Assembly: GCA_002405875.1 (NCBI GenBank)
Contig: DHMR01000021.1
Span: 1 to 37,456, forward strand
DNA: 37,456 nt
Direction of reading: 5' to 3'
Source: a bacterium UBA4637
Lineage (GTDB): Bacteria; Bacteroidota; Bacteroidia; Bacteroidales; Bacteroidaceae
Below are positions 1 to 8,620 of the stretch, in pieces. A program made the translations under genes and the position numbers. Below the pieces are notes generated by a model that was not told where the DNA came from, searched no databases, and saw nothing but the letters and a program-made list of their open reading frames with translations. Position 1 is the first letter of the stretch. Each line of letters begins with the position of its first letter.

Positions 1-266
1 ATGTAACGAATTACTTTCTCGTCACGGCGATAGCCAGTTTCGAGTGTGTTGATTACAGTTGGTTCAGCCTTGAACTCAATCAAGTTGTAGAAGCCTGATG
101 TCTTCTTCTCGATGTTGTAAGCCAACTTCTTCAAACCCCAAGCCTCTTCATTCAAAATCTCAGCACCGTTGTCGGTGAGCAGCTTCTTGAACTTAGCGAC
201 CGTTTCCTTCATCTGTTCATCAGACAAAACGGGAGTCAAAATGAAAACGGTTTCGTATTGATTCAT
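1..266 (-). CDS. rpsF: 30S ribosomal protein S6 (partial, C-terminus outside window)
   Basis: The first 88 codons of ribosomal protein S6 are visible, starting [18 protein letters not shown] and containing the family-typical stretches [12 protein letters not shown] and [11 protein letters not shown]6 binds the central domain of 16S rRNA in the small subunit together with S18. The ATG is at 266 and the gene runs off the left edge, so any partners such as rpsR lie outside. A good promoter (TAATTTTG with TTTG 20 nt upstream) lies about 95 nt before the start, giving an A/T-rich leader. Confidence 0.95.
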   Translation of the reverse strand, partial: MNQYETVFILTPVLSDEQMKETVAKFKKLLTDNGAEILNEEAWGLKKLAYNIEKKTSGFYNLIEFKAEPTVINTLETGYRRDEKVIRY

Positions 267-360
267 ACTACTTTAAAACTATTAAAAAAATTAATATTAA
301 ATTTGATTGCTTTTCGCTCAAAAAAATGCCTTATCGACACCCTTTTCGCAAATTGCGGTG

Positions 361-392
361 CAAAATTACGACTTTTTCTTGAACTAACCAAA
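361..392 (-). promoter_or_regulatory. Promoter of rpsF
   Basis: On the minus strand TAATTTTG (368..361) matches the Bacteroidota -7 consensus TAnnTTTG, and TTTG (392..389) sits 20 nt upstream as the -33 element. It points into rpsF. It interleaves with the opposite promoter at 378-409. Confidence 0.7.
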
Positions 393-409
393 TATTTTTT
401 GTACTTTTG
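378..409 (+). promoter_or_regulatory. Promoter of the 70-aa membrane protein gene
   Basis: CTTG (378-381) as -33 and TACTTTTG (402-409) as -7 are separated by 20 nt, the standard Bacteroidota arrangement, about 36 nt before the ATG at 446. It physically overlaps the divergent rpsF promoter. Confidence 0.65.
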
Positions 410-445
410 CACAAAACATTCTAATATTTTATATTTTATTGACTT

Positions 446-658
446 ATGAGGAAGTTTTTCGTCCCTAAAAACAGGGAAAAATTACAAAAAGGAATACAAG
501 CCCTTCCTTCAATGGGCGTTGCATTCATCGTGCTGGGTGTTGTCATCCTAGCCGCAAGTTTTGCTTTCAGCCTGAGAAGCAATTTTTTATTATTCGCAGG
601 ACTGCTAATGATTGTCGCCGGCGGAATCGGATACGTTTATACCATAAAAAAGGGATAG
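446..658 (+). CDS. Small two-helix membrane protein, hypothetical
   Basis: A 70-residue protein with a basic N-terminus (about residues 1-20, rich in K/R) followed by two hydrophobic helices at about 22-43 and 47-65 joined by a short Ser-Arg-Asn turn, ending IKKG. The charge pattern suggests a hairpin in the inner membrane with both ends in the cytoplasm. I do not recognise a catalytic motif; it may belong to one of the small Bacteroidota DUF families of this size. The gene has its own promoter and its stop codon lies inside the stem of the following terminator, so it is a monocistronic unit between rpsF and rprY. Confidence 0.7.
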   Translation: MRKFFVPKNREKLQKGIQALPSMGVAFIVLGVVILAASFAFSLRSNFLLFAGLLMIVAGGIGYVYTIKKG

Positions 659-679
659 GCTCTCACCTATCCCTTTTTT
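646..679. terminator. Bidirectional intrinsic terminator
   Basis: A perfect 14-bp inverted repeat, AAAAAAGGGATAGG (646-659) and CCTATCCCTTTTTT (666-679), with a 6-nt loop. A-tract and T-tract flank the GC-rich core, so it can stop the 70-aa gene (plus) and rprY (minus). The plus-strand stop codon TAG (656-658) is part of the stem. Confidence 0.9.
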
Positions 680-706
680 ATAATCCGTGGCATACCTTTG
701 AATCCA

Positions 707-1405
707 TTAATCTTCCTCAGGAGCTATCAACTTGTAGCCCTTGCCATGGATGTTGATAATTTCAATCTGTGGGTCTTCCTTCAAGTGCTTACGCAACTTG
801 GTGATATACACATCCATAGAACGAGCATTGAAATAGTTGTCATCTATCCAGATGGTCTTCAAGGCGAAGTCACGCTGAAGAATCTCATTGGCATGAGAGC
901 AAAGCAAAGCCAAGAGTTCATTCTCCTTGGTTGTCAACTTGGTCTGCTTATCACCAATCGTCAAAAGCTGCTTCTGCGTATCGAAAGTAAAGTTGCCTAT
1001 GTGATACAAAGTAGACTCCTTGTTCTTCTTTCCACGCACACGACGAAGAATCGCCTCCACACGGAACACCAACTCTTCCATAGAGAAAGGTTTGGTGATG
1101 TAGTCATCTGCACCTATCTTGAAACCTTCCAAGATATCCTCTTTCAATGTCTTTGCTGTCAGGAATATGATAGGAATCTCTGCATTTGCCTGACGAATCT
1201 CTTGCGCAAGGGTAAAGCCATCCTTCTTAGGCATCATCACATCCAGCACTGCGATATCAAACTTGCTCTTGGAAAACTCCTTGAATCCGGCTTCTCCATC
1301 TGGGCAGAGAGTTGTATCATAACCTTTTGCTTGCAAGTACTCACGAAGCAACATACCCAAGTTCTCATCATCTTCACAAAGAAGCACTTTTATTGTCTCT
1401 TCCAT
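707..1405 (-). CDS. rprY: OmpR/PhoB-type response regulator RprY
   Basis: A 232-residue two-domain regulator. The receiver domain (about 1-120) has the acidic pocket E11/D12/D13, phosphoacceptor D55 in VLDVMMP, switch T83 and conserved K105 in TKPF. The C-terminal winged helix (about 135-230) has the PhoB-family features TKLTTKENELLALL and a recognition region around RSMDVYITKLRKHL. Sequence and context match RprY of Bacteroides/Porphyromonas, a regulator linked to stress and sodium/redox adaptation. It is 39 nt downstream of rprX and surely cotranscribed with it. No promoter is seen between the two. Confidence 0.93.
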   Translation of the reverse strand: MEETIKVLLCEDDENLGMLLREYLQAKGYDTTLCPDGEAGFKEFSKSKFDIAVLDVMMPKKDGFTLAQEIRQANAEIPIIFLTAKTLKEDILEGFKIGADDYITKPFSMEELVFRVEAILRRVRGKKNKESTLYHIGNFTFDTQKQLLTIGDKQTKLTTKENELLALLCSHANEILQRDFALKTIWIDDNYFNARSMDVYITKLRKHLKEDPQIEIINIHGKGYKLIAPEED

Positions 1406-1444
1406 ATTTTTATCGTTTAAATTATTAATATTCTTATTGTATCA

Positions 1445-3004
1445 TTAATCATGTATCACTGGCAACTTGATGGTAAAGGTCGTTCCCTTGCCCAACTCGC
1501 TGTCAACCTTGATTTCACCACCATGCAAATCAACTATCTTCTTAACATAAGCCAAGCCTAAGCCAAAACCTTTTACATCATGAACATTGCCCGTATGTAC
1601 CCGATAGAACTTGTCGAAAATCTTCTTCAAGTTCTCCTTTTTCATACCCATGCCCGTATCCGTTATGGATAAATACAGATGATGCTCATCATTCCAAGTC
1701 TTCATTGTAATGAAAAGCGGCTCGTCAGGCTTGCAGTATTTCACAGCATTATCCATTAAATTGAAGATGACATTCTGGAAATGAACCTCATCTACAAATA
1801 TGCTGGAATCAACAGCCTCGATGTCGGTATAGACCTTTCCACCCGTATGCTCTACACGCAAGGTAAACGAGTTAGCAATGTTCTCGACCATTTCGTTCAA
1901 GTCAAGCTCTTTCTTCTTGAACACAGCTTTCTTCTTGTCGAACATACTCATCTGAAGAACTTTCTCAACCAAGAATCTCAGTCGCTTGGACTCATCATTG
2001 ATGACACTGCCCAAATGTTTTTGCATCTGTTCGCTCTTGGAAACCGAGGAGTCATTGAGCATCTGGGCTGCCAAGCTAATGCTAGCGATAGGAGTCTTCA
2101 GCTCATGTGTCATATTGTTGATAAAGTCATTTTTAATCTCCGTATACCGTTTCTGACGGAAAATCACCACAATGGTGAAAATAAACGTAACCAGCAACAC
2201 CAAGGTAAAGATGACGCTTGGTATCATAAATCTCACACTAGAGAATATGTAGCTGTTCATATCCGGGAAATGGATTTTCACGATTCCCATCTTTGACTGA
2301 GGATCGTTTCGAAACAAGATTTGAGAGTAACTATACTCCTCTCCCTCATCCGAATAATCAGGACAGCGATACACCTCTCTTCCATCTTGGGTCGTCACCG
2401 TGAAATGATACGGTATGTCTATACCATTATTCATCATCTCCGCCTTCAGATCTTGGTCCAACTGCTTGAAGTTGATACGCTCCTTCAAAGGTTTGTCTGA
2501 AGCTGAATACAAAATAGAATAGACCACCTCGTCGAGCAAAGCCTTCTGGTAGACATATCTATTCTTGACGATTTCCTGAAGTGACTTCTGCGTCTCATTG
2601 AGCGAGTTCTTATCGCTTCTTAATATCATTGCTTTTGGCATATTGCCCGGATTGACAGCAATGGTCTTCAATTCGAAAGAAGAGTAAACCGTTCCATCCT
2701 TACCCACTACAGAGTACTGATGAGAATGCTGAACGGTGCCGTCAATCTGTCCGCTCCGAGTACCGACCGAATCCTTGCGATTGGCCTTACGCTCGGTCTC
2801 ATTGACATCCTTTTCCAAATAGCGCAAGGTTTCATTGAGCTCCAAATTTCTTGAAGCTTGATATAGGGCTCTATTGACTGATTCGTCAAACTGTTCCTTC
2901 TTCATGTTTACCATTTCCTGGATATATCCCAATTGCAGGAAAAGCAAAGCTAGGAACGAAAAGCCCATGATGATAGCGATTGTCCAAATAGTTCTTTTCT
3001 TCAT
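1445..3004 (-). CDS. rprX: Sensor histidine kinase RprX
   Basis: A 519-residue membrane kinase. A first transmembrane helix lies at about 7-25, then a long periplasmic sensor region (about 26-257), a second helix at about 260-282, and a cytoplasmic kinase. H300 in the H-box (NNMTHELKTP) is the autophosphorylation site. The ATPase domain has the N-box around N419, G1 DTGMG (449-453), F-box FDKFY (463-467) and G2 GFGLGL (479-484). There is no evident HAMP domain between TM2 and the H-box. It partners with RprY encoded just downstream. A -7-like TATCTTTG ends 5 nt before the ATG, so the transcript may be nearly leaderless. Confidence 0.93.
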   Translation of the reverse strand: MKKRTIWTIAIIMGFSFLALLFLQLGYIQEMVNMKKEQFDESVNRALYQASRNLELNETLRYLEKDVNETERKANRKDSVGTRSGQIDGTVQHSHQYSVVGKDGTVYSSFELKTIAVNPGNMPKAMILRSDKNSLNETQKSLQEIVKNRYVYQKALLDEVVYSILYSASDKPLKERINFKQLDQDLKAEMMNNGIDIPYHFTVTTQDGREVYRCPDYSDEGEEYSYSQILFRNDPQSKMGIVKIHFPDMNSYIFSSVRFMIPSVIFTLVLLVTFIFTIVVIFRQKRYTEIKNDFINNMTHELKTPIASISLAAQMLNDSSVSKSEQMQKHLGSVINDESKRLRFLVEKVLQMSMFDKKKAVFKKKELDLNEMVENIANSFTLRVEHTGGKVYTDIEAVDSSIFVDEVHFQNVIFNLMDNAVKYCKPDEPLFITMKTWNDEHHLYLSITDTGMGMKKENLKKIFDKFYRVHTGNVHDVKGFGLGLAYVKKIVDLHGGEIKVDSELGKGTTFTIKLPVIHD

Positions 3005-3009
3005 GGGGG

Positions 3010-3017
3010 CAAAGATA
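3010..3017 (-). promoter_or_regulatory. Putative -7 element of rprXY
   Basis: TATCTTTG on the minus strand fits TAnnTTTG, but no clear TTG lies 19-21 nt upstream. Transcription would begin at or next to the ATG at 3004, implying a leaderless or very short leader mRNA. Confidence 0.45.
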
Positions 3018-3155
3018 GGAAATTTCTTAATCAGTTAACACTTTTCAGTTAATTATTTCTTGTTATTTTTGGCATATTAACAAAATACAAATAACATAAT
3101 TGCGTATATGCAACTAAATATATTTCATTATTACATCTAAATTTGGATTGGGCGC

Positions 3156-3187
3156 AAAAAAGGCGCACATATGAATGCACGCCTTTT
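3156..3187 (-). terminator. Intrinsic terminator after the EF-G2-type gene
   Basis: Inverted repeat AAAAGGCG (3158-3165) and CGCCTTTT (3180-3187) with a 14-nt loop. Read on the minus strand the stem is followed by a run of six T, just beyond the stop codon at 3208. Confidence 0.75.
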
Positions 3188-3207
3188 AAATCTAGAAAAT
3201 TGATCCA

Positions 3208-5370
3208 TTAATCTTCATCCTTAGCCAACTCCGCCTCATGCTCTGCAATCAGCTTGCCCTGAATATCATTAGGAACAAGCTCGTAGCTAGCAAACTTGGT
3301 CGTGAAGGAAGCACGGCCACCCGTCAAGGAGCTGAGAGAGATGGAATAGTTGGAAAGTTCCTTCAGAGGAATCTTAGCACTCAACTTCTGATAGCCTGCC
3401 TCACTATCCATACCCATAATCAAGGCACGACGCCCTTGCAAATCGCTCATGACATCGCCCATGAAGTCGGCAGGCACATAAACCTCCAAGTCATAAATTG
3501 GCTCCAAGATCTTAGGACCAGCTTGTTTGAAAGCATCACTAAACGCATGACGAGCCGCCAACATAAATGACAATTCATTACTATCAACAGGATGCATCTT
3601 GCCATCATATACGATCACACGCACATCCCGAGCATAACTTCCCGTCAAAGGTCCATGCTCCATACAATCCATGATACCCTTTAAGATAGCAGGCATAAAG
3701 CGAGCGTCGATGGCACCACCAACTACAGAGTTAAGGAATACCAACTTGCCACCCCATTCCAAGTCTACCTCTTCGCGACTCTTGATATTCATCTTGAACT
3801 CTTGCCCATTAAAAGTGAAAGAAGTCGGATCAGGCATACCTTCAGCATATGGCTCAACAATCAAGTGAACCTCGCCAAACTGACCTGCGCCACCACTCTG
3901 CTTCTTATGGCGATATTCCGCACGAGCTTTTTTGGTAATCGTCTCACGATATGGAATACGCGGTTCCTCAAATACGACATTCAGTTTTTCGTTATTTTCG
4001 AGGCGCCACTTCAAGGTACGAAGATGGAACTCACCTTGACCACGAACAATAATCTGCCGCAACTCCTTGCTCTGCTCTACTACCCACGTTGGGTCTTCCT
4101 GCCGCATCTTCAAGAGAGCAGCCATCAGCTTTTCTGTATCCTGGGCATTGACAGTCTTAATCGCACGGGAATACTTAGGATTCGGATATTTGATGAAATC
4201 GAATCTCCACTCAACGTCCTTGCCATTCAAGGTATTGCCTGTTTTGACATCCTTCAACTTCACCGTACATCCGATATCACCAGCATTCAACTGATCAACA
4301 GGCACACGATTGGCTCCTGCGCAAGCATAAATTTGTCCGATGCGCTCCTTGCTGCCACGGTCGGCATTGGACAAGTCGTCGCCCGGCTTTACACTACCAC
4401 TCATCACCTTGAAGTAACTGACCTCACCAATGTGTGGTTCCATACCGGTCTTGAAAAAGTAAAGGCTCTCAGGGCCCTTGGCATCAGGAGTGATTTCCTC
4501 ACCACGAGTATTATGAATTTTAGGCATTTCGCTGACGAAAGGCACTACATTACCCAAGAATTCCATCAAGCGATGAACACCCATGGACTTACCGGCACAG
4601 ACACAGAAGACAGGGAAGATGCTGCGAGTTACCAATCCCTTGCGAATGCCCTCACGCATCTCATCCTCCGTCAAGCTCTCACTCTCGAAGAATTTCTCCA
4701 TCAACCCCTCATCATTCTCGGCTGCCGCTTCCACGAGCGCCTTGTGCAACTCCATAGCCTTGTCCATTTCTTCCTCAGGAATGTCCTCGATAATAGGAGC
4801 ACCTCCCTCTGGCTTCCAAGAATATTTTTTCATAAGAAGTACGTCAATGAGAGCATGGAAGCCCGGACCGGTTTCTATAGGATATTGTATCTGAACACAC
4901 TTAGGGCCATAGATTTCCTTCATGGAAGCTATGATGTTGTCGAAATCGCACTTATCAGAGTCCAATTGATTGATCAAGAATATGACAGGCTTACCCAACT
5001 TCTCGGTATAGCGGAAATTGTTCTGGGTACCAACCTCAGGACCATACTGACCATTGATTAAAATTACAGCCTGGTCAGTCACGTTCATTGACGTGATAGC
5101 ACCCCCCACAAAGTCATCACTTCCTGGACAATCAATAATATTAAGTTTCTTGTTGTTCCACTCTACATGAAAAACAGTTGGGAATACAGAGTAGCCGTAC
5201 TCCAACTCAACAGGGAAGTAGTCGCTCACCGTATTCTTCGCTTCTACAGAGCCTCTACGCTTGATAACGCCTGCTTCAAATAACATACTCTCGGCAAGTG
5301 TAGTCTTGCCGCTACCCGCACTGCCCAGCAATGCGATGTTTTTAATCTCGTTTGTCTGATAAACTCTCAT
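3208..5370 (-). CDS. Elongation factor G paralogue (EF-G2 type) with degenerate GTPase motifs
   Basis: A 720-residue protein with the full EF-G domain order (G domain about 1-280, then II-V). The P-loop GSAGSGKTT (16-24) is intact. The switch regions are not: switch I lacks the RGIT motif (the region reads GYSVFPTVF, 59-67), and the G3 motif is DCPGSDDF (80-87) instead of DTPGHVDF, so the catalytic His is replaced by S84. G4 is NQLD (134-137) instead of NKMD. This is the pattern expected of the Bacteroides EF-G2 paralogue, reported to support translocation without GTP hydrolysis and to be used under carbon limitation. It stands alone with its own terminator, away from str-operon ribosomal genes. 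Function is assigned by similarity to that paralogue. Confidence 0.85.
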   Translation of the reverse strand: MRVYQTNEIKNIALLGSAGSGKTTLAESMLFEAGVIKRRGSVEAKNTVSDYFPVELEYGYSVFPTVFHVEWNNKKLNIIDCPGSDDFVGGAITSMNVTDQAVILINGQYGPEVGTQNNFRYTEKLGKPVIFLINQLDSDKCDFDNIIASMKEIYGPKCVQIQYPIETGPGFHALIDVLLMKKYSWKPEGGAPIIEDIPEEEMDKAMELHKALVEAAAENDEGLMEKFFESESLTEDEMREGIRKGLVTRSIFPVFCVCAGKSMGVHRLMEFLGNVVPFVSEMPKIHNTRGEEITPDAKGPESLYFFKTGMEPHIGEVSYFKVMSGSVKPGDDLSNADRGSKERIGQIYACAGANRVPVDQLNAGDIGCTVKLKDVKTGNTLNGKDVEWRFDFIKYPNPKYSRAIKTVNAQDTEKLMAALLKMRQEDPTWVVEQSKELRQIIVRGQGEFHLRTLKWRLENNEKLNVVFEEPRIPYRETITKKARAEYRHKKQSGGAGQFGEVHLIVEPYAEGMPDPTSFTFNGQEFKMNIKSREEVDLEWGGKLVFLNSVVGGAIDARFMPAILKGIMDCMEHGPLTGSYARDVRVIVYDGKMHPVDSNELSFMLAARHAFSDAFKQAGPKILEPIYDLEVYVPADFMGDVMSDLQGRRALIMGMDSEAGYQKLSAKIPLKELSNYSISLSSLTGGRASFTTKFASYELVPNDIQGKLIAEHEAELAKDED

Positions 5371-5518
5371 GACGCTTATAGATTTTAAGGGTTATACATA
5401 TTGTCAAAAGGGAGAGGAATTTCACCCCACCTCCTTAATTCAGCCTCTAAGATAGCACTTTTTTCCGAAACATCCAAAAAATATTGACCGAAAATGCCTG
5501 TATTTTAAAACATATTAG

Positions 5519-5526
5519 TATTTTTG
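5519..5526 (+). promoter_or_regulatory. Putative -7 element for hemW
   Basis: TATTTTTG fits TAnnTTTG. A weak CTG (5498-5500) lies 18 nt upstream as a poor -33. It gives a leader of about 75 nt before the ATG at 5608. Confidence 0.45.
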
Positions 5527-5607
5527 CACTAAATTAAAGAAGAAATACAGACTTACACCTTATTATATATAAGAAGGTCACATCAAAAGACATTATTCAA
5601 TCATAAA

Positions 5608-6804
5608 ATGGCAGGACTTTACATACATATCCCATTCTGTGAAAGCCGATGCATTTACTGCGGCTTTTACAGCACGACATCCCTACAAAAAAGAGACGCA
5701 TACGTAGATGCCCTCTGCAAGGAAATGGAATTACGCCCACTCGCCGAAGCTCTTGGCGACAACCATTCCATCGAAACCATTTACCTAGGAGGAGGAACGC
5801 CCAGCCAACTGACCGGTGCACAGCTCCAACGGATTTTCCAAGCGATCGCCAAGTCTTACGCCACAGATTTTGAAAATATGGAAATTACCATGGAGTGCAA
5901 CCCCGACGATGTAACATCAAGTTTTTGCAATGTCATTCGACAGCTTCCCATCAACCGTATCAGCATGGGAGCACAGACCTTTTCTGACGAACGTTTACGT
6001 TTTCTTCACCGAAGACATCAAGCTTATGAAGTTCGCCAAGCTGTTGAAAATTTGCGTTCCATCGGCATCCACAACATCAGTATAGACCTCATGTTCGGCT
6101 TCCCTAACGAAACTTTAAAAGAATGGGAAAAGGACATTTATGATGCATTGGATTTAGGGGTGGAGCACCTATCTGCCTATAGTCTGATGTACGAGGAAGG
6201 AACAGCTCTATATCGTCTTCTAGAACAAGGAAAAATCCACGAGATTGATGAAGAAGTAAGCCTACAAATGTATGAGACCTTATGTGAAATGCTAAAGAAG
6301 GAAGGATACGAACATTATGAAATCAGCAATTTTGCCCGTCCAGGATACAGATCCGAGCATAACAGCAACTACTGGAAGGAGGTTCCATATATCGGGCTAG
6401 GAGCAGCAGCGCACTCTTACAAAAGGAGCTCCCAGGAAATCGTGCGCAGTTGGAACATTGATGACATACAGACTTATATTCGAACCATACAAACAGGTAA
6501 ACTTCCATCCGAGGGGGAGACGCTCGACCTAAAGACAAGATACAACGATCTCATCACTACAGCTTTAAGGACCTGCGAAGGAATCGATCTCAACCAAATG
6601 GTAAAAGAGTTTGGTTCGAGCTATGCCGATCGACTGCTCAAGGATGCTAAGGACAAAATTGAAAGAGGTTTGATGCGACTTACACCCAACGAGAGTATAC
6701 CAGGAAATATCGAAGAGAAGAAACGCTTAGGACATTTGAGTCTCACATCCAAAGGAATCTATATATCAGACGATATTATGGGGGATTTTATGATAGTAGA
6801 TTAA
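5608..6804 (+). CDS. hemW: Radical SAM protein HemW (heme chaperone, coproporphyrinogen oxidase-like)
   Basis: A 398-residue radical SAM protein. The cluster motif CxxxCxxC is at C11, C15 and C18 (PFCESRCIYCGF), followed by YLGGGTPS, which binds SAM. The HemW signature HNxxYW is present as EHNSNYWKEVPYIGLG. True oxygen-independent coproporphyrinogen oxidase HemN is longer (about 450-460 residues) and has an extra Cys after the cluster; both argue for HemW, a heme-binding chaperone for respiratory proteins. Older databases label such genes hemN. The C-terminal part is a winged-helix-like tail ending in the typical hydrophobic DDIMGDFMIV. Monocistronic. Confidence 0.9.
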   Translation: MAGLYIHIPFCESRCIYCGFYSTTSLQKRDAYVDALCKEMELRPLAEALGDNHSIETIYLGGGTPSQLTGAQLQRIFQAIAKSYATDFENMEITMECNPDDVTSSFCNVIRQLPINRISMGAQTFSDERLRFLHRRHQAYEVRQAVENLRSIGIHNISIDLMFGFPNETLKEWEKDIYDALDLGVEHLSAYSLMYEEGTALYRLLEQGKIHEIDEEVSLQMYETLCEMLKKEGYEHYEISNFARPGYRSEHNSNYWKEVPYIGLGAAAHSYKRSSQEIVRSWNIDDIQTYIRTIQTGKLPSEGETLDLKTRYNDLITTALRTCEGIDLNQMVKEFGSSYADRLLKDAKDKIERGLMRLTPNESIPGNIEEKKRLGHLSLTSKGIYISDDIMGDFMIVD

Positions 6805-6869
6805 GCTATCATAAAGTTCCTCCCAAAAGTAAAAATGATAAAAATCCATACGGACTTAGCCGTTTTCAA

Positions 6870-7238
6870 TTAATCACGCCAAGGCTCCAATTTATCTAAA
6901 TCACCGATTTTCTTATACCGTTCATAATAATATTGCTTAATGGCATTCATAACCTGAGCTTCTGTTTTCTTCTTCGAAATATAAGGCTTGACCATTTGCA
7001 TCAAAACAAACAAGAATACCACCAAAACAAGAATAATCACCCAAGAAAGAATTTCGCTTTGGAGTTTAATCAAGGGTTGAACAACAATTCCTACACCGAT
7101 AGGAATTATAAAACAAAGCCAATCACCCGGAGAGTCCAAGCGCCCCGCCTCCAGCAATTCTTTCCGCATTCTTTCAGGTGCATTTAATATCAAATGCTTC
7201 TGATGCGTAGTCCAATATTCTTCAAATTCTTTATCCAT
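6870..7238 (-). CDS. Small membrane protein, hypothetical
   Basis: A 122-residue protein with an acidic/charged N-terminal segment (about 1-38, with PERMRKELLEAGRL), two transmembrane helices (about 40-57 and 64-85) and a basic amphipathic C-terminal helix (KKKTEAQVMNAIKQYYYERYKK). The topology suggests both ends in the cytoplasm. I do not recognise the family. It has a well-formed promoter (7302-7332) and lies convergent to hemW, so it is probably expressed alone. Confidence 0.65.
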   Translation of the reverse strand: MDKEFEEYWTTHQKHLILNAPERMRKELLEAGRLDSPGDWLCFIIPIGVGIVVQPLIKLQSEILSWVIILVLVVFLFVLMQMVKPYISKKKTEAQVMNAIKQYYYERYKKIGDLDKLEPWRD

Positions 7239-7301
7239 AAAGTAACTTAAACATTCTATTTTTCACGACAAACTAACTGCTTGTTTTTGAGTAATGCTTT
7301 G

Positions 7302-7332
7302 CAAAGTTAGTATAAATATTCAAAACTTCAAA
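7302..7332 (-). promoter_or_regulatory. Promoter of the 122-aa membrane protein gene
   Basis: Minus-strand TAACTTTG (7309..7302) with TTTG (7332..7329) 19 nt upstream: a near-consensus Bacteroidota promoter, about 60 nt before the ATG. Confidence 0.75.
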
Positions 7333-7498
7333 ATTGCCCCCCCGAAATACATTACTTTTAAGACCATTTAACGTATCAATACACATATTGCATATCGCCA
7401 AAAACAAGACATCCACATTATACCTATATAAATAAAAGGAAGCAGGAAACAAACCAAACTAGATTTTGCATAAAAAAAGCAAAAAGTGAACAAATCTC

Positions 7499-7529
7499 TT
7501 TGTTATGTTTCCAATTTAATGTAACTTTG
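7499..7529 (+). promoter_or_regulatory. Promoter of tcdA
   Basis: TTTG (7499-7502) and TAACTTTG (7522-7529) separated by 19 nt, about 43 nt before the ATG at 7573. Confidence 0.8.
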
Positions 7530-7572
7530 CAATTTAGTATCAAACGTATAAAAATTCAAGATATAAGGAATA

Positions 7573-8508
7573 ATGCAAAATCAATTTTCTCGTACCCAAT
7601 TATTGATGGGCAAAGCTGCCATCGACACACTCATGGGAAGTCGCGTGGCGGTTTTTGGAGTTGGTGGCGTTGGTGGATATGTAGTGGAGGCATTGGCACG
7701 AAGTGGCGTCGGCGAACTTGACTTGATAGATGACGACCGTGTCTGCCTGACGAATGTCAACCGACAAGTAATTGCTACCCTCAGCACCGTGGGAAAGCAC
7801 AAGGTAGACGTTTGCGAAGCTCGTATACACGATATCAATCGCCGTTGCATCGTCCATAAATACCAGATGTTTTACCTTCCAGAATACGCCGATGTCATCG
7901 ACTTGTCACAATACGATTATGTAGTGGACTGTATAGACACGGTCAAAGCCAAGCTCGACCTCATACAACGCTGCCATGACCTAAAGGTGCCAATCATCTG
8001 TTGCCTTGGCGCAGCCAACAAGATGGATCCGACGGCATTTCGCATCACGGATATCAATAAAACAAAAATGGATCCATTGGCCAAAGTTATCCGCAAGAAA
8101 CTCCGCAAGTTGCACATCAACAAGTTGAAGGTAGTATACAGCGACGAAGAACCACTCCGTCCTATCGACGATCCAAATATCAGTTGCCGTTTCCATTGCA
8201 TTTGTCCTAACAAGGACATGCGCAAGTGTACAGACCGCCGAGACATACCGGCAAGCAACGCCTTTGTACCTGCTACAGCTGGACTGATTTGCGGTGGCGA
8301 AGTCATCAAGGACTTAGTAAAAATGGCGGGTACTTGGCGACTCACTCCTGAGATGATAGCAGAAAATCCTGAAGCGAAGGCGGCGGCTGAAAAAGCAGCT
8401 GCTAAGGCTGAGGCTCACCAAGAGAAATACAAAGCTATAGCATTAGCCAAGAAAAACGGCACTTGGGTAGATGATACGGTAAGAATGAAACTACCAGAAG
8501 GATTCTAA
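7573..8508 (+). CDS. tcdA: tRNA threonylcarbamoyladenosine dehydratase (cyclic t6A synthase)
   Basis: A 311-residue ThiF/E1-like enzyme. A Rossmann nucleotide-binding motif VFGVGGVGGY (27-36) is followed by LIDDDRVCLTNVNRQ, typical of the ATP-adenylating E1 superfamily. TcdA dehydrates t6A37 of tRNAs to cyclic ct6A, improving decoding of ANN codons. Candidate catalytic or structural cysteines occur in ISCRFHCICPNKDMRKC. The last 50 residues form an Ala/Lys/Glu-rich helical tail (KAAAEKAAAKAEAHQEK) followed by NGTWVDDTVRMKLPEGF; this tail may contact tRNA (inference). Strong own promoter upstream, bidirectional terminator downstream. Confidence 0.9.
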   Translation: MQNQFSRTQLLMGKAAIDTLMGSRVAVFGVGGVGGYVVEALARSGVGELDLIDDDRVCLTNVNRQVIATLSTVGKHKVDVCEARIHDINRRCIVHKYQMFYLPEYADVIDLSQYDYVVDCIDTVKAKLDLIQRCHDLKVPIICCLGAANKMDPTAFRITDINKTKMDPLAKVIRKKLRKLHINKLKVVYSDEEPLRPIDDPNISCRFHCICPNKDMRKCTDRRDIPASNAFVPATAGLICGGEVIKDLVKMAGTWRLTPEMIAENPEAKAAAEKAAAKAEAHQEKYKAIALAKKNGTWVDDTVRMKLPEGF

Positions 8509-8562
8509 AATTTCTATTTATTCAGAGGAAACACTATCCAGTAGAAAAATGATGCCAAAATT

Positions 8563-8618
8563 AAATGCTATAAAAAAGCAAATCCCCCATTGAGAGATTT
8601 GCTTTTTTTATAGCATTT
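8563..8618. terminator. Bidirectional intrinsic terminator, very long stem
   Basis: Arms 8563-8584 and 8596-8618 are complementary over 22 bp with one extra T; the core is GCAAATC/GATTTGC flanked by A/T tracts. Loop of 11 nt. It separates the convergent tcdA (plus) and the 3' end of the mannan operon (minus). Confidence 0.92.
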
Positions 8619-8620
8619 CG

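Larger units (their letters stand above)
7239..7572. other. Intergenic region with divergent promoters
   Basis: This 334-bp gap holds the promoter of the 122-aa gene (minus) and that of tcdA (plus). The roughly 165 bp between them is A/T-rich with a C-run at about 7337-7342; I see no ORF, RNA gene or clear repeat in it. Confidence 0.7.

Noticed and set aside
3802..5061. 419-codon open frame on the plus strand inside the EF-G2-type gene
   Set aside because: Antisense shadow of a well-conserved gene; product has no recognisable domain.
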